Shown here piece by piece: positions 1 through 7,105 of a DNA stretch of 11,103 nucleotides. The first letter of the stretch is position 1, and every line of letters starts with the position of its first letter. The stretch comes from CAZQBY01 sp964540655 (GTDB lineage: Archaea; Altiarchaeota; Altiarchaeia; JAFGQM01). The stretch is taken from assembly GCA_964540655.1 (NCBI GenBank), contig CAZINR010000047.1:1-11103 (forward strand), given 5' to 3'. The position numbers were made by a program, and so were the translations under genes. Under the pieces are notes generated by a model. The model made no database searches. It was not told where the DNA came from and saw nothing but the letters and a program-made list of their open reading frames with translations.

Positions 1-225
1 GACGCCGCCGTTGCTGATGGTGAAGGTGCCGCCGCGCAGCTCGTCCATGCTGACATCGGACTGGGCCACGTCCACGAACATGCTCATGACGAAATAGCCC
101 TCCATGACCTTCATGTCCACGTCCTCGATGTTGATTCCGTCCTCGCTCAGGGCGGTGGATATGCGCGCGATTATGCCCTTGCGGTCCTTTCCCACCACAG
201 TCAGAAAGCAGAGCTCTTTTTCCAT
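1..225 (-). CDS. ACT domain protein, UPF0237-like (3' end outside window)
   Basis: The visible 75 residues read from an ATG at 225 and run off the window edge. The N-terminus has the pattern of small ACT-domain proteins of the UPF0237 type: a first beta strand (residues 5-11, CFLTVVG), then GKDRKGIIARIS leading into helix 1, then a strand with DGINIEDVDMKVMEGYF, and a second helix region after VDVAQSDVS. ACT domains usually bind amino acids or other small ligands and act as regulatory dimers. Members of this stand-alone family are about 90 residues, so little is missing. The molecular role is not established. It follows pelA on the same strand after 28 bases and could be co-transcribed, although T/A-rich DNA at 244-258 might also give it its own promoter. 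I see no strong Shine-Dalgarno sequence before the ATG. Confidence 0.85.
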   Translation of the reverse strand, partial: MEKELCFLTVVGKDRKGIIARISTALSEDGINIEDVDMKVMEGYFVMSMFVDVAQSDVSMDELRGGTFTISNGGV

Positions 226-253
226 TTTCTTCGCTTATTTTGAGGTTAAAGGA

Positions 254-1309
254 TTAAATCTTGTAGCGCAGCAGGGCAGCTATCCCGCCCAGGCCCTCCA
301 GCTTCTGGCCCGGCTCGTGGTTTGAATTGAGTACGTGGAACTCCGCGCCGGTCTGCTTGACTTTCGATATCAGGTCCTCGGTATTCGGTCTTGAGTCTCC
401 TCTCAGCTCCTTGTCCAGCACCAGCAGCACCTCGACCGCGCCCATCTCCGCCGCCTTTCTGACCTCCCCCGGCCCGTAGGCGGCCAGCTTATCCTTGCTT
501 ATCTCCTCCAGCAGGCGGTCCATGAATCTTGCTTCGCGCGCGATGCGGGCGTCGCCCAGCACCTTGTCCAGCTTCCCGCCTTTGAGTATCTCGTTGACCC
601 CCGGCTTGCCCTCGTTGCCGGTGTCGACGGTCTGGAAGTTGAGCTTGCTCTTGTTGTCGCGCGCATAGTCCAGGAAGTTCCGTTTTTCGAACCCGGGTCC
701 GCCCAGAATGACTGTCTTGACGCCTTCCCTCTCCGCTTCGTCCTCAAGCAGCTTCAGCAGCTTCGAGTAGAACTCGCTCTTGCGGTCCTCCCGTCCATCG
801 GCGTATTTACCGCCCAGATTCTGCTTGGTGTCGATGTAGTGCAGCCCCCTGTCGCGGACCAGCGCCACGGTGGCTTCGCCGTCTCCAACCACGCAAACCA
901 TCACCTGCGCGCGCTTGGCCCCCTTCTCGGCGTCCTTGAGGTACTTCAGCTCGTGGGGCGCCCACCGCCCCTTGAAGATGTCCAGCCGTCCGTGCTCGTC
1001 CAGCTCGAGGGTGTGGTGCGAGCCGAGGCTTATCAGATCTTCCGGCCCGGCTTCTATGATGCCGAGGATGCGGAGGCGGTTGGCGTTCTGGTCGAACTCG
1101 ACTTTTTCAACTTTGACGGAGAGTGTCATGGCCTGCTTCTGGCCTTTGTCCGCGCGCAGCTTGTCGTCCTTGCCCTTGACCAACCTGCTGGTCCTGGCCT
1201 TGATTAGGTCGCCCTCGCCTATGACCTGGCTCAGGTACCACAGATCGTCCAGGTTCTCGGCCTGCGCCACGAGAAGCCCCGTCTTCAGGTCCCGCTTGAT
1301 TATCTTCAT
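254..1309 (-). CDS. pelA: mRNA surveillance protein pelota (Dom34 homologue)
   Basis: This 351-aa protein has the full length and three-domain order of archaeal pelota. It has an N-terminal Sm-like eRF1_1 domain (about 1-125, starting MKIIKRDLKTG), a central eRF1_2 domain (about 132-255, with the GGPGFEK segment at 203-209), and a C-terminal eRF1_3 domain (about 258-350, ending LGGIAALLRY). It lacks the GGQ peptide-release motif, as expected for pelota rather than aRF1. Pelota works with aEF1A and ABCE1 to recognise stalled ribosomes with an empty or blocked A site and split them in the cytoplasm. The ATG at 1309 gives the conserved N-terminus. A TTTAAAA box on the minus strand, centred 27 bases upstream, supports a leaderless transcript. 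It diverges from the gene at 1348 across 38 bases and is followed by the ACT-domain gene. All visible conserved blocks are intact. Confidence 0.97.
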   Translation of the reverse strand: MKIIKRDLKTGLLVAQAENLDDLWYLSQVIGEGDLIKARTSRLVKGKDDKLRADKGQKQAMTLSVKVEKVEFDQNANRLRILGIIEAGPEDLISLGSHHTLELDEHGRLDIFKGRWAPHELKYLKDAEKGAKRAQVMVCVVGDGEATVALVRDRGLHYIDTKQNLGGKYADGREDRKSEFYSKLLKLLEDEAEREGVKTVILGGPGFEKRNFLDYARDNKSKLNFQTVDTGNEGKPGVNEILKGGKLDKVLGDARIAREARFMDRLLEEISKDKLAAYGPGEVRKAAEMGAVEVLLVLDKELRGDSRPNTEDLISKVKQTGAEFHVLNSNHEPGQKLEGLGGIAALLRYKI

Positions 1310-1332
1310 CGCTTATGTTTTTGTGTCTGGAG

Positions 1333-1340
1333 TTTTAAAT
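1333..1340 (-). promoter_or_regulatory. TATA-like box for pelA
   Basis: Read on the minus strand this is ATTTAAAA, centred 27 bases before the pelA ATG at 1309. That is the archaeal box A spacing for a leaderless start. It lies in the 38-base gap shared with the plus-strand gene at 1348. A weaker T-rich stretch near 1313-1322 might serve that gene, but I am less sure of it. Confidence 0.55.
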
Positions 1341-1347
1341 AAGACTG

Positions 1348-2004
1348 ATGGGCAAAAGCAGTAAATCGCTGCGGGACTCGGCCAGTCACATAGCAGACCC
1401 CCGGACCATAAGGGCAGCCAAGAACAAGCTGGTCATGGCTCCTGTGGGCAAGCGACCGAAGGTCGAGGTCAGGCCGGAAACGGCCGTGATAAACCACAGG
1501 GGTGACATAGTGCCGAGACCCGCCAAAAGAGTGCTGGACAAGGCGGATGAGCTCACCTCCGTCATAGACGGCGTCGAAGCCCTTCCCGGCAACATGTGGG
1601 ATTCGATGGGGCACGTGTTTGCGAAGGATGAGGGTCAGTCAGTGCAAAGTCATGTGCGCACGGCAAGACCGGTCCGCGTTCACGCGCAGTTCGTCAAGCC
1701 CTGGGGCGCAGGGACTATCCTGCACCATCTCCACCTCTCCAGGGCCGGCACCATGCCCGAGAGCCACGAAGGGCGATTTGTGTTGGGCAGGGACCGGAAG
1801 ATGCACGGAAGGACCTACACTGAGGCCCACCCGCTGCGAATAAGGCCCGACGGCCGGCTGGAGGTGGACACTCGCCGATACGTCCTTATAGAGGGGTCGA
1901 GATACGATTTAAAAGATAGGTTGCATAAAAATCTGAAGGAAAGGGAGGGCCCCATCCAGGTATTCAGAAAAGCAGCTTACAGGTTCTTGGGCATTGGGGA
2001 TTAA
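1348..2004 (+). CDS. Hypothetical protein, His- and Arg-rich, no recognised family
   Basis: I do not recognise this 218-aa protein. It appears soluble: I see no signal peptide or membrane segment. Residues 1-65 are basic and probably disordered, with many Arg, Lys and Pro. Residues 108-165 hold most of the histidines (H112, H126, H127, H129, H140, H153, H161) around HHLHLSRAG and PESHEGRF, and this reads like a folded core. The C-terminal part (about 170-218) contains YVLIEGSRYDL followed by a basic helix. The His cluster could bind metal or nucleic acid, but this is only a guess. Codon choice resembles the neighbouring genes and the frame has no competing stops, so I take it to be a real gene. 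It diverges from pelA and its TAA interlocks with the helicase stop codon in the palindrome TTAA. The ATG at 1348 is the first start; the promoter is weak. Confidence 0.75.
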   Translation: MGKSSKSLRDSASHIADPRTIRAAKNKLVMAPVGKRPKVEVRPETAVINHRGDIVPRPAKRVLDKADELTSVIDGVEALPGNMWDSMGHVFAKDEGQSVQSHVRTARPVRVHAQFVKPWGAGTILHHLHLSRAGTMPESHEGRFVLGRDRKMHGRTYTEAHPLRIRPDGRLEVDTRRYVLIEGSRYDLKDRLHKNLKEREGPIQVFRKAAYRFLGIGD

Positions 2005-5000
2005 GCAATCCCCCTCAGCACCTTCTCCGCCGTCTTCTCGCCCAGCAGCTCTTTGAGCTTCTTTGTTGGTGTCTTCTTTATTCCCGGCTTGCTCTTTATC
2101 CCCGCGTCGAACAGCTTCCTCGCCCTGACCCGCCCGATGCCCTTGATGGACGCCAGCGGCAGGAGCTCCTCCCTTATTCCGTGCTTGAGCCGCATCTCCA
2201 GCTTCTGCAGCTCCCTTCGTGTCGCCTTGTCCGTCTTGATGTAGGGTATGAGCTCGGAGTAGGAGTAGGCCAGCCAGCGGGCGGTGTCCAGCTTTATGCG
2301 CAGCAGACCCGGGGCCATGCCGTAGTTCTTGAGTATCCAGTCCTCTGTTCTCTCCTCCACCCAGTCGTTGAGCATCAGCGCCGTCTTGAATCTGTTGAGA
2401 TAATCTGAATCAGACTGCCCGGTCAGCAGCTTGTGCTCCCGCTCGTAGTATAGCCCCCAGATGTCGTCCTCCTCTTTCTTCCTCACCCTCAGCAGCGGGC
2501 GCATCTCGGTGGTGGAGCAGGAGAACTCCAGCAGGCTGAACGTGCCGATGCGCGCGATTTTATCCGGGTCCTCGAACACCTCAACGAACTCGTGCGCTGT
2601 CTCCGGGTCGATGTAGAGCTCGGAGACGCGGCTGCCCAAGGGAGTCGGTATCAGTCTTGTGTCTTCAGTTTTCTGTCCTCCGATGTCCGACGCCGACACA
2701 AACAAATCGTCGCTCTTCTTCCCGCCCTTGGACTTGATGAAGTCCCACTTCTCCAGCTGCCTCAGGACCCTGTCCACCTTCTGTTTGAACTCGCCCTCCG
2801 TCCCGTACTCGTGGGCGAAGAAGGTCGCCCCGAAAAAATCCATGAGGCTCTTTTTGTCGCGGGTGAAGCCCGATGCCACCGAGGCTAGCACGTGCATGCG
2901 CAGGACCGGCTCCACGCCCAGCTGGGAGTGGATGTTCTCCGGCAGGCCGTTGACGTAGTTCTCCTCCAGGAACTCCTTCTCGTACTCGTTGGACGCCAGA
3001 AGCACGGACTCGCCCTCCTTGTCGTACCTTGGGCGGCCGGCTCGGCCGCAGTTATGGACTAAAAAACCGGATGCAATATAGTTCTCATTCCCCTCTACGC
3101 CAATGTTATACACCTTGATGCCCTTCGAGAAAGCGATATCCCTCTTCCCAACAATTCTCATTTTAGCATGTTTTTCCCTATTACGATAATAATTATCAAG
3201 ATTGTGGTAGCTTTTGTATTGCGCCTCAATCTTGCATTTGACAGGCTTTGCATATCTCGCGAAAGTCTTGATGTAATCCTTTCTGTTGAAAGAAACCAAG
3301 TAATGGGGTTTCTTGAACTCTACGCTCTTTCCTCGGATCTCAACCCTAAGGCGCCTGCTTTTGCTTTCTAACTTAGCAACAATCCCTAGTTTTAGGAGCA
3401 ACTCCTGTATGCCCACGGCAAATTTCTTACTGGAAGAAACAAACAGTATCCTCTGATTGTCTGTAGTCGGAAAACGCTTGTTCTTGGTCACAGTGTATGA
3501 GCCGTCACCGTCGAATACTCCGCCCAGGTATGCCCCCACCAACTCCATTGGGGCATTCAGAAGAAAGGGCGGCACCCTGACCTTTTCAGTTTTGTTCCCG
3601 AATGGGATTCCAAAGTGTTCGCTCAACACTTTGCTCAGAAGTGTAGCGCCCATTTCGCACCTGCCTCTGCCCTCTTTATACGATACATAAACCTTCCCCG
3701 AGACCAATCTCTCCATCACCCGCTTGCTCTTTTCAATAATTTTCTTATTGTTATTGAAGACTCGTATCTTTATGTACTCGCTTCTTGTCCTTTTGTCAAC
3801 TGTTCTCTGGATGTTGCCATCAGTGGCGATTATTCCGGCCAGCCACAGGAGATCCTCGTCAATCCTGTCTGGGATGTTCAAGAACGAACCATAGCCCGTC
3901 TTCACACTCTTAATGTGGGCCTTTCTTTCAAGCTTCAGCATATCCAATAGCTTGATCGCACAGGAGAGCGGCATGTTCTTAACATCCTTTTTGTAGTGGT
4001 AGATTGACTTCGGGCCAATCCCCAGCTCCTCTCCCAATTCCTTATCCAGTTTTCCAGTTTCTTTCTTTGCCCTCTCCAGCAGATGTCCGAACCCGCTGAC
4101 GAACAACCTTCCCTTGGGAAGCAAATCGAAGAAATTGGGAACGTATGAATAGCTGGATTCATATGGATTGAAGCCCACCCCATCCCCGATTTTTACCTCT
4201 TCGGCTGCCTTCCACTCCTTGCCGATTCTTATGGGGTGCTCTTTGGTCAGCCTTAGTTTGTAACCTTTATCAGTCGTCAATTCCATCACTTCATCAGCAG
4301 CCCGCTCATAATATTCCCGGATGGGCTTGAACTCAAATACCTCCTTATGCTCATTAAAGGATAGAACGCTGCATGAGATCCTCTCTTCGACGACTTTCCC
4401 GATGGGCAGAATTCCCTTATCCGTAGGTATCTTCTCTTCATACGGAAGGCACATCTGGAGGTATTCCAAAACCGGGATGTAGTCCAGCCCGAAGCCCGTA
4501 TAGCGCTTTATGTCGCGGATTATCACCTTGCGCGCGGGCATGTTCAGGCCGGCTGAATTATGAACTAATATGCCATTAGCCACAAAAAGATGATCATTCA
4601 AGCCGTCGTTCCTCAGCACCACGTCATAGACCTTATGCCCACTGCTTTTTACAGTGCGCTTGCTGTTAATGATGTCCCAATATACATCCCCCTCAAAGGA
4701 ATTGCTCTTCCACCCCCCTCTATAAGTCTTCTTCACTGGGCCCCCACATATGGGGCATTCATCATTTTCCTTGAAATATTCAGCAATTCTCCCACCCTTC
4801 TTTATAAATTCCTCATACGCCCACACACCTAGACTATTGAGACTCCACAACCATTCATGCGCACCTTTCTTTCGCTTTTTTATGAAAGCATAGTGGAGAT
4901 TTACTCTCGCCTCGTTTTTCTTGGGCTCATACCCCAACGACCTCTTCAATTCCCTAGAACCCACCTCGCCCTTATCGCCCAACTGCTTTATTATGGCAGC

Positions 5001-7094
5001 CTTCTGTTTTCCCCATACTTTTTGAGCGCGCGTCCTCCCCCCAAATACATTGGGATGAAAAATGTAATCGCATCCCTCGCAGCGAATGGATTTTATCTCA
5101 TATTCTCTCGCAATTTCCTTTAATAACCTTTGTTTCCTACTTACTCCAAAGCCTATATCCTCATAAAATCTACGTATGCACAAGGAATTTTGTATGAACA
5201 GCTCTTGACTCGGCTTAGAATAATAGGTCTTCTCATGTAGTCGCATTGGTTCTCCCCCCCTAGTCCTGACCCATGTGATTATCCCATTTCTGAGCAATGC
5301 CCTGCGCAAATCTTTTATGAGTTGCTTGGATGTGTTAGAAAAGCTCACCCTTCCTCCTTTTTCCATACAGCCATCGGTATCAAAAAGCCCCCTTATCAGA
5401 TGAGTAAGTCTGTCCTGGGGTCCCTCCAACAAAAGACGGTCTATGTGCTTATCGCTCCCCAAACCCACCCCGCATCTGACTAGAAACTCTCGAAACCATT
5501 TAGCCTTGGTAAGCACAGCCTGCTTGATGCCGAGACTATTCCTTGTGATTTTGAAGAATATGCCATATCTTCGACAGGCTTTTTTCACCCTAGCAAGCAC
5601 TTCTTTGTCCTCGTTGACTATTGACGCAGGACCCTTGTACACCAATACACCTTTTCGAATTTCTGCCCCAGAGTGTCCGTCGCCCAAAAACGCTCCTATG
5701 AGGTAGTAGACATCTTCGTCCAGTTCACAGTTCTCAAAGGGGAGCTTGTTCTCCTTCACAAAATCGGACCAGCGGGGGCATGACTTGGACGGCGACGGAA
5801 TTTTTCCGACCGTAGCCACCAAATCTCTCTTTTTGCAGTCGCCTGCGGCAATGAGATGCCGCCTCCCATCCCTTTTGATAAGTAACTTATGATTCCTAGT
5901 GACCTTTACCGGCCCATAGCAACAACTGCTTATCTCCACCAGGCTTTCGGGCGCTTCCATGTCACTTAGGCTCTCGGGTGTCAACGGCTTTAGATTGGCG
6001 CCCTCAAGGGTCAGAACCTGGTTGTTCGTCTTGAGATTTTTAACTGAAACCTCTTTCATACCGCTCCATACTTTGGTATCTGCGTCTAAACAAAGCGTGG
6101 GCGTCGCGCTTATGACCTTTATCAGGCCTTGTTTGAACGCCTGCTCGACCAGCGCGCGCTGCTTGTTGACGAGCCCGGCGTGGTGGAACGCCGCTCCCCC
6201 CCTGACCGCATTGGCCAGCCTCTTGCACTGGGCCGTCGGGGTAGAGAGGGCGTTCAGAATCTCCTCAGAGGCCTGCTCCAGCGATTTCGAGGTCTCCTCG
6301 TCCAGCAGCTTCTCGAACTTCTCCGAGAATCGGTCGGCCACCGCTTCGGCAGAGCGCCGGGAGTTGACGAACACCAGCGACTGCGCGCCCTCGCCCAGAG
6401 TCTTCCTCGCCTCGGAGAGCATGACCTTAGCCTTGCCCTGCTTTATCCGCTGGGTCAGCTTCACCGGCCTCCAGTCGGACTTTATGACCTCGGCATCCAG
6501 CCATGCCCCCAGCTCGTCGGCGTTGCCGATGGTCGCGGACAGGCCCAGAAGCTGTATGTTGGGGAAGGTCTTCTTGAACTTGGCGATGAGGACTTCATAG
6601 GTCGGTCCCCGGTTTGTGGTTATCAAATGAATCTCGTCTATGACCAGCAGCTTGACGTCGCGGAACCAGCCGGGCTTCGAGCGGAGAATCGAGTCGCACT
6701 TCTCGGCGGTGGCGATGACGATGTCGGCTGTGTTCCTCTGCGGCAGGAACTTGGAGTCAAGGTCACCCATCTGCAGGTCCACGCGGAACCCCAGCTTCCC
6801 CCACTTCTGGAAGTCGGCGAACTTCTCGCTGGCCAGCGCGCGCAGAGGGACTATGTAGACTACCTGCCCGCCCTGCCTCATGGCGCTGAGCGCGGCCAGC
6901 TCGGCGATGACTGTCTTGCCTGAGGCTGTGGGTGTTGAAATGACGAGCGACTGGCCCTCCATCACACCGGCCTTCACCGCCTGCTCCTGCGGCGGAAAGA
7001 GCGTCTCTACGCCCTCGCCCTTGAAGACCTCCTCCGCCTTGCTCCCGACCCCCAGCTCCGAAACCTCCACGGCTTTTATTTGACTACTCTTCAA
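2001..7094 (-). CDS. hel308: ATP-dependent DNA helicase Hel308 with two inteins
   Basis: The 1697-aa precursor holds a 718-aa Ski2-like superfamily 2 helicase, the usual Hel308 size. Exteins are residues 1-334, 847-881 and 1349-1697. Host motifs are Q-like FPPQ (33-36), Walker A TPTASGKT (54-61), DEIH (153-156), SAT (186-188), VFVNSRRSAE (241-250), motif V SATPTL (329-334) continued by SAGLNMPAR after intein 1, and motif VI QM (880-881) continued by CGRAGRPRYD after intein 2. The C-terminal part has the winged-helix/ratchet region and a helix-hairpin-helix with an RAR motif (SIKGIGRVRARKLFDAGI). Hel308 unwinds lagging-strand duplexes at stalled forks 3' to 5' and is linked to recombination repair. 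The ORF opens with a TTG at 7094. A GTG at 7070 (codon 9) matches the usual Hel308 N-terminus better and has a TATA-like box 26 bases upstream. Both inteins interrupt ATPase motifs, so activity should need both splicing events. Confidence 0.96.
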   Translation of the reverse strand: MKSSQIKAVEVSELGVGSKAEEVFKGEGVETLFPPQEQAVKAGVMEGQSLVISTPTASGKTVIAELAALSAMRQGGQVVYIVPLRALASEKFADFQKWGKLGFRVDLQMGDLDSKFLPQRNTADIVIATAEKCDSILRSKPGWFRDVKLLVIDEIHLITTNRGPTYEVLIAKFKKTFPNIQLLGLSATIGNADELGAWLDAEVIKSDWRPVKLTQRIKQGKAKVMLSEARKTLGEGAQSLVFVNSRRSAEAVADRFSEKFEKLLDEETSKSLEQASEEILNALSTPTAQCKRLANAVRGGAAFHHAGLVNKQRALVEQAFKQGLIKVISATPTLCLDADTKVWSGMKEVSVKNLKTNNQVLTLEGANLKPLTPESLSDMEAPESLVEISSCCYGPVKVTRNHKLLIKRDGRRHLIAAGDCKKRDLVATVGKIPSPSKSCPRWSDFVKENKLPFENCELDEDVYYLIGAFLGDGHSGAEIRKGVLVYKGPASIVNEDKEVLARVKKACRRYGIFFKITRNSLGIKQAVLTKAKWFREFLVRCGVGLGSDKHIDRLLLEGPQDRLTHLIRGLFDTDGCMEKGGRVSFSNTSKQLIKDLRRALLRNGIITWVRTRGGEPMRLHEKTYYSKPSQELFIQNSLCIRRFYEDIGFGVSRKQRLLKEIAREYEIKSIRCEGCDYIFHPNVFGGRTRAQKVWGKQKAAIIKQLGDKGEVGSRELKRSLGYEPKKNEARVNLHYAFIKKRKKGAHEWLWSLNSLGVWAYEEFIKKGGRIAEYFKENDECPICGGPVKKTYRGGWKSNSFEGDVYWDIINSKRTVKSSGHKVYDVVLRNDGLNDHLFVANGILVHNSAGLNMPARKVIIRDIKRYTGFGLDYIPVLEYLQMCLPYEEKIPTDKGILPIGKVVEERISCSVLSFNEHKEVFEFKPIREYYERAADEVMELTTDKGYKLRLTKEHPIRIGKEWKAAEEVKIGDGVGFNPYESSYSYVPNFFDLLPKGRLFVSGFGHLLERAKKETGKLDKELGEELGIGPKSIYHYKKDVKNMPLSCAIKLLDMLKLERKAHIKSVKTGYGSFLNIPDRIDEDLLWLAGIIATDGNIQRTVDKRTRSEYIKIRVFNNNKKIIEKSKRVMERLVSGKVYVSYKEGRGRCEMGATLLSKVLSEHFGIPFGNKTEKVRVPPFLLNAPMELVGAYLGGVFDGDGSYTVTKNKRFPTTDNQRILFVSSSKKFAVGIQELLLKLGIVAKLESKSRRLRVEIRGKSVEFKKPHYLVSFNRKDYIKTFARYAKPVKCKIEAQYKSYHNLDNYYRNREKHAKMRIVGKRDIAFSKGIKVYNIGVEGNENYIASGFLVHNCGRAGRPRYDKEGESVLLASNEYEKEFLEENYVNGLPENIHSQLGVEPVLRMHVLASVASGFTRDKKSLMDFFGATFFAHEYGTEGEFKQKVDRVLRQLEKWDFIKSKGGKKSDDLFVSASDIGGQKTEDTRLIPTPLGSRVSELYIDPETAHEFVEVFEDPDKIARIGTFSLLEFSCSTTEMRPLLRVRKKEEDDIWGLYYEREHKLLTGQSDSDYLNRFKTALMLNDWVEERTEDWILKNYGMAPGLLRIKLDTARWLAYSYSELIPYIKTDKATRRELQKLEMRLKHGIREELLPLASIKGIGRVRARKLFDAGIKSKPGIKKTPTKKLKELLGEKTAEKVLRGIA
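3051..4451 (-). mobile_element. Intein 2 in helicase motif VI, with LAGLIDADG endonuclease
   Basis: This 467-aa intein covers precursor residues 882-1348. It begins CLPYEEKIPT (block A, Cys1) and ends NENYIASGFLVHN before Cys+1, giving a complete class 1 splicing set. Block B is LTKEHP at intein residues 68-73. The endonuclease motifs are LAGIIATDG (204-212, D211) and LGGVFDGDG (309-317, D316), both with catalytic Asp. Between the N-terminal splicing region and the endonuclease, residues about 134-172 look like a helix-turn-helix (KELGEELGIGPKSIYHYKK), probably for target recognition. Splicing restores QM-CGRAGRPRYD, the arginine-finger motif VI. Sequence outside the splicing motifs shows no obvious kinship to intein 1, which suggests independent arrival. 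The DNA is visibly AT-richer than the host: I counted 20 of 60 G+C at 3181-3240, against 36 of 60 at 6901-6960 in exon 1. Confidence 0.95.
4557..6092 (-). mobile_element. Intein 1 in helicase motif V, with LAGLIDADG endonuclease
   Basis: This 512-aa intein covers precursor residues 335-846. It starts with Cys (CLDADTKVW, block A) and ends HLFVANGILVHN before Ser+1, so it has Cys1, penultimate His, terminal Asn and a +1 nucleophile. Block B is TRNH at intein residues 65-68. Two LAGLIDADG motifs, LIGAFLGDG (131-139) and LIRGLFDTDG (232-241), keep their catalytic Asp residues (D138, D240), so the homing endonuclease looks intact. Residues about 335-460 add an uncommon module: CEGC (338-341) and CPIC (446-449) flank a basic, helix-rich stretch resembling a winged helix. 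This may be a zinc-supported DNA-binding domain. Removing the intein rejoins SATPTL to SAGLNMPAR, a continuous motif V. The DNA looks less GC-rich than the host exons. Confidence 0.95.
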
Positions 7095-7099
7095 TTAAA
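7073..7099. promoter_or_regulatory. Interleaved divergent promoters for hel308 and tpiA
   Basis: On the plus strand TTTTATT (7074-7080) is centred 29 bases before the tpiA ATG at 7106. On the minus strand TTTAATT (7099-7093) is centred 26 bases before a GTG at 7070, a candidate helicase start. Each box lies between the other promoter's box and its start, so the two would share the same 35 bases and both transcripts would be leaderless. This is inferred from spacing only. Confidence 0.45.
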
Positions 7100-7105
7100 G
7101 CCAAA

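Noticed and set aside
839..1364. Two plus-strand open frames opposite pelA
   Set aside because: Both are antisense to conserved pelota domains, overlap each other and show no recognisable protein features.
1681..1800. Cupin-like metal site in the His-rich orphan
   Set aside because: HHLHL followed by ESHEG superficially recalls a cupin motif, but the spacing to a Glu and Gly does not match and no second cupin motif follows.
3051..6092. Split inteins, or a broken helicase gene
   Set aside because: The frame is open from 7094 to 2001 and both inteins have complete N- and C-terminal splicing blocks, so they are contiguous in cis.
6129..6923. A 264-codon open frame on the plus strand opposite the helicase N-terminal domain
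   Set aside because: It lies wholly antisense to strongly conserved helicase motifs, and its Leu/Gly/Arg-rich product looks like a shadow of GC-rich coding DNA.
2001..7094. Reading the helicase as a Lhr, PolQ-type or eukaryote-like Ski2 protein
   Set aside because: The 718-aa extein length, DEIH box, QMCGRAGRPRYD motif VI and C-terminal helix-hairpin-helix with RAR fit Hel308 better. No polymerase domain or Lhr extension is present.
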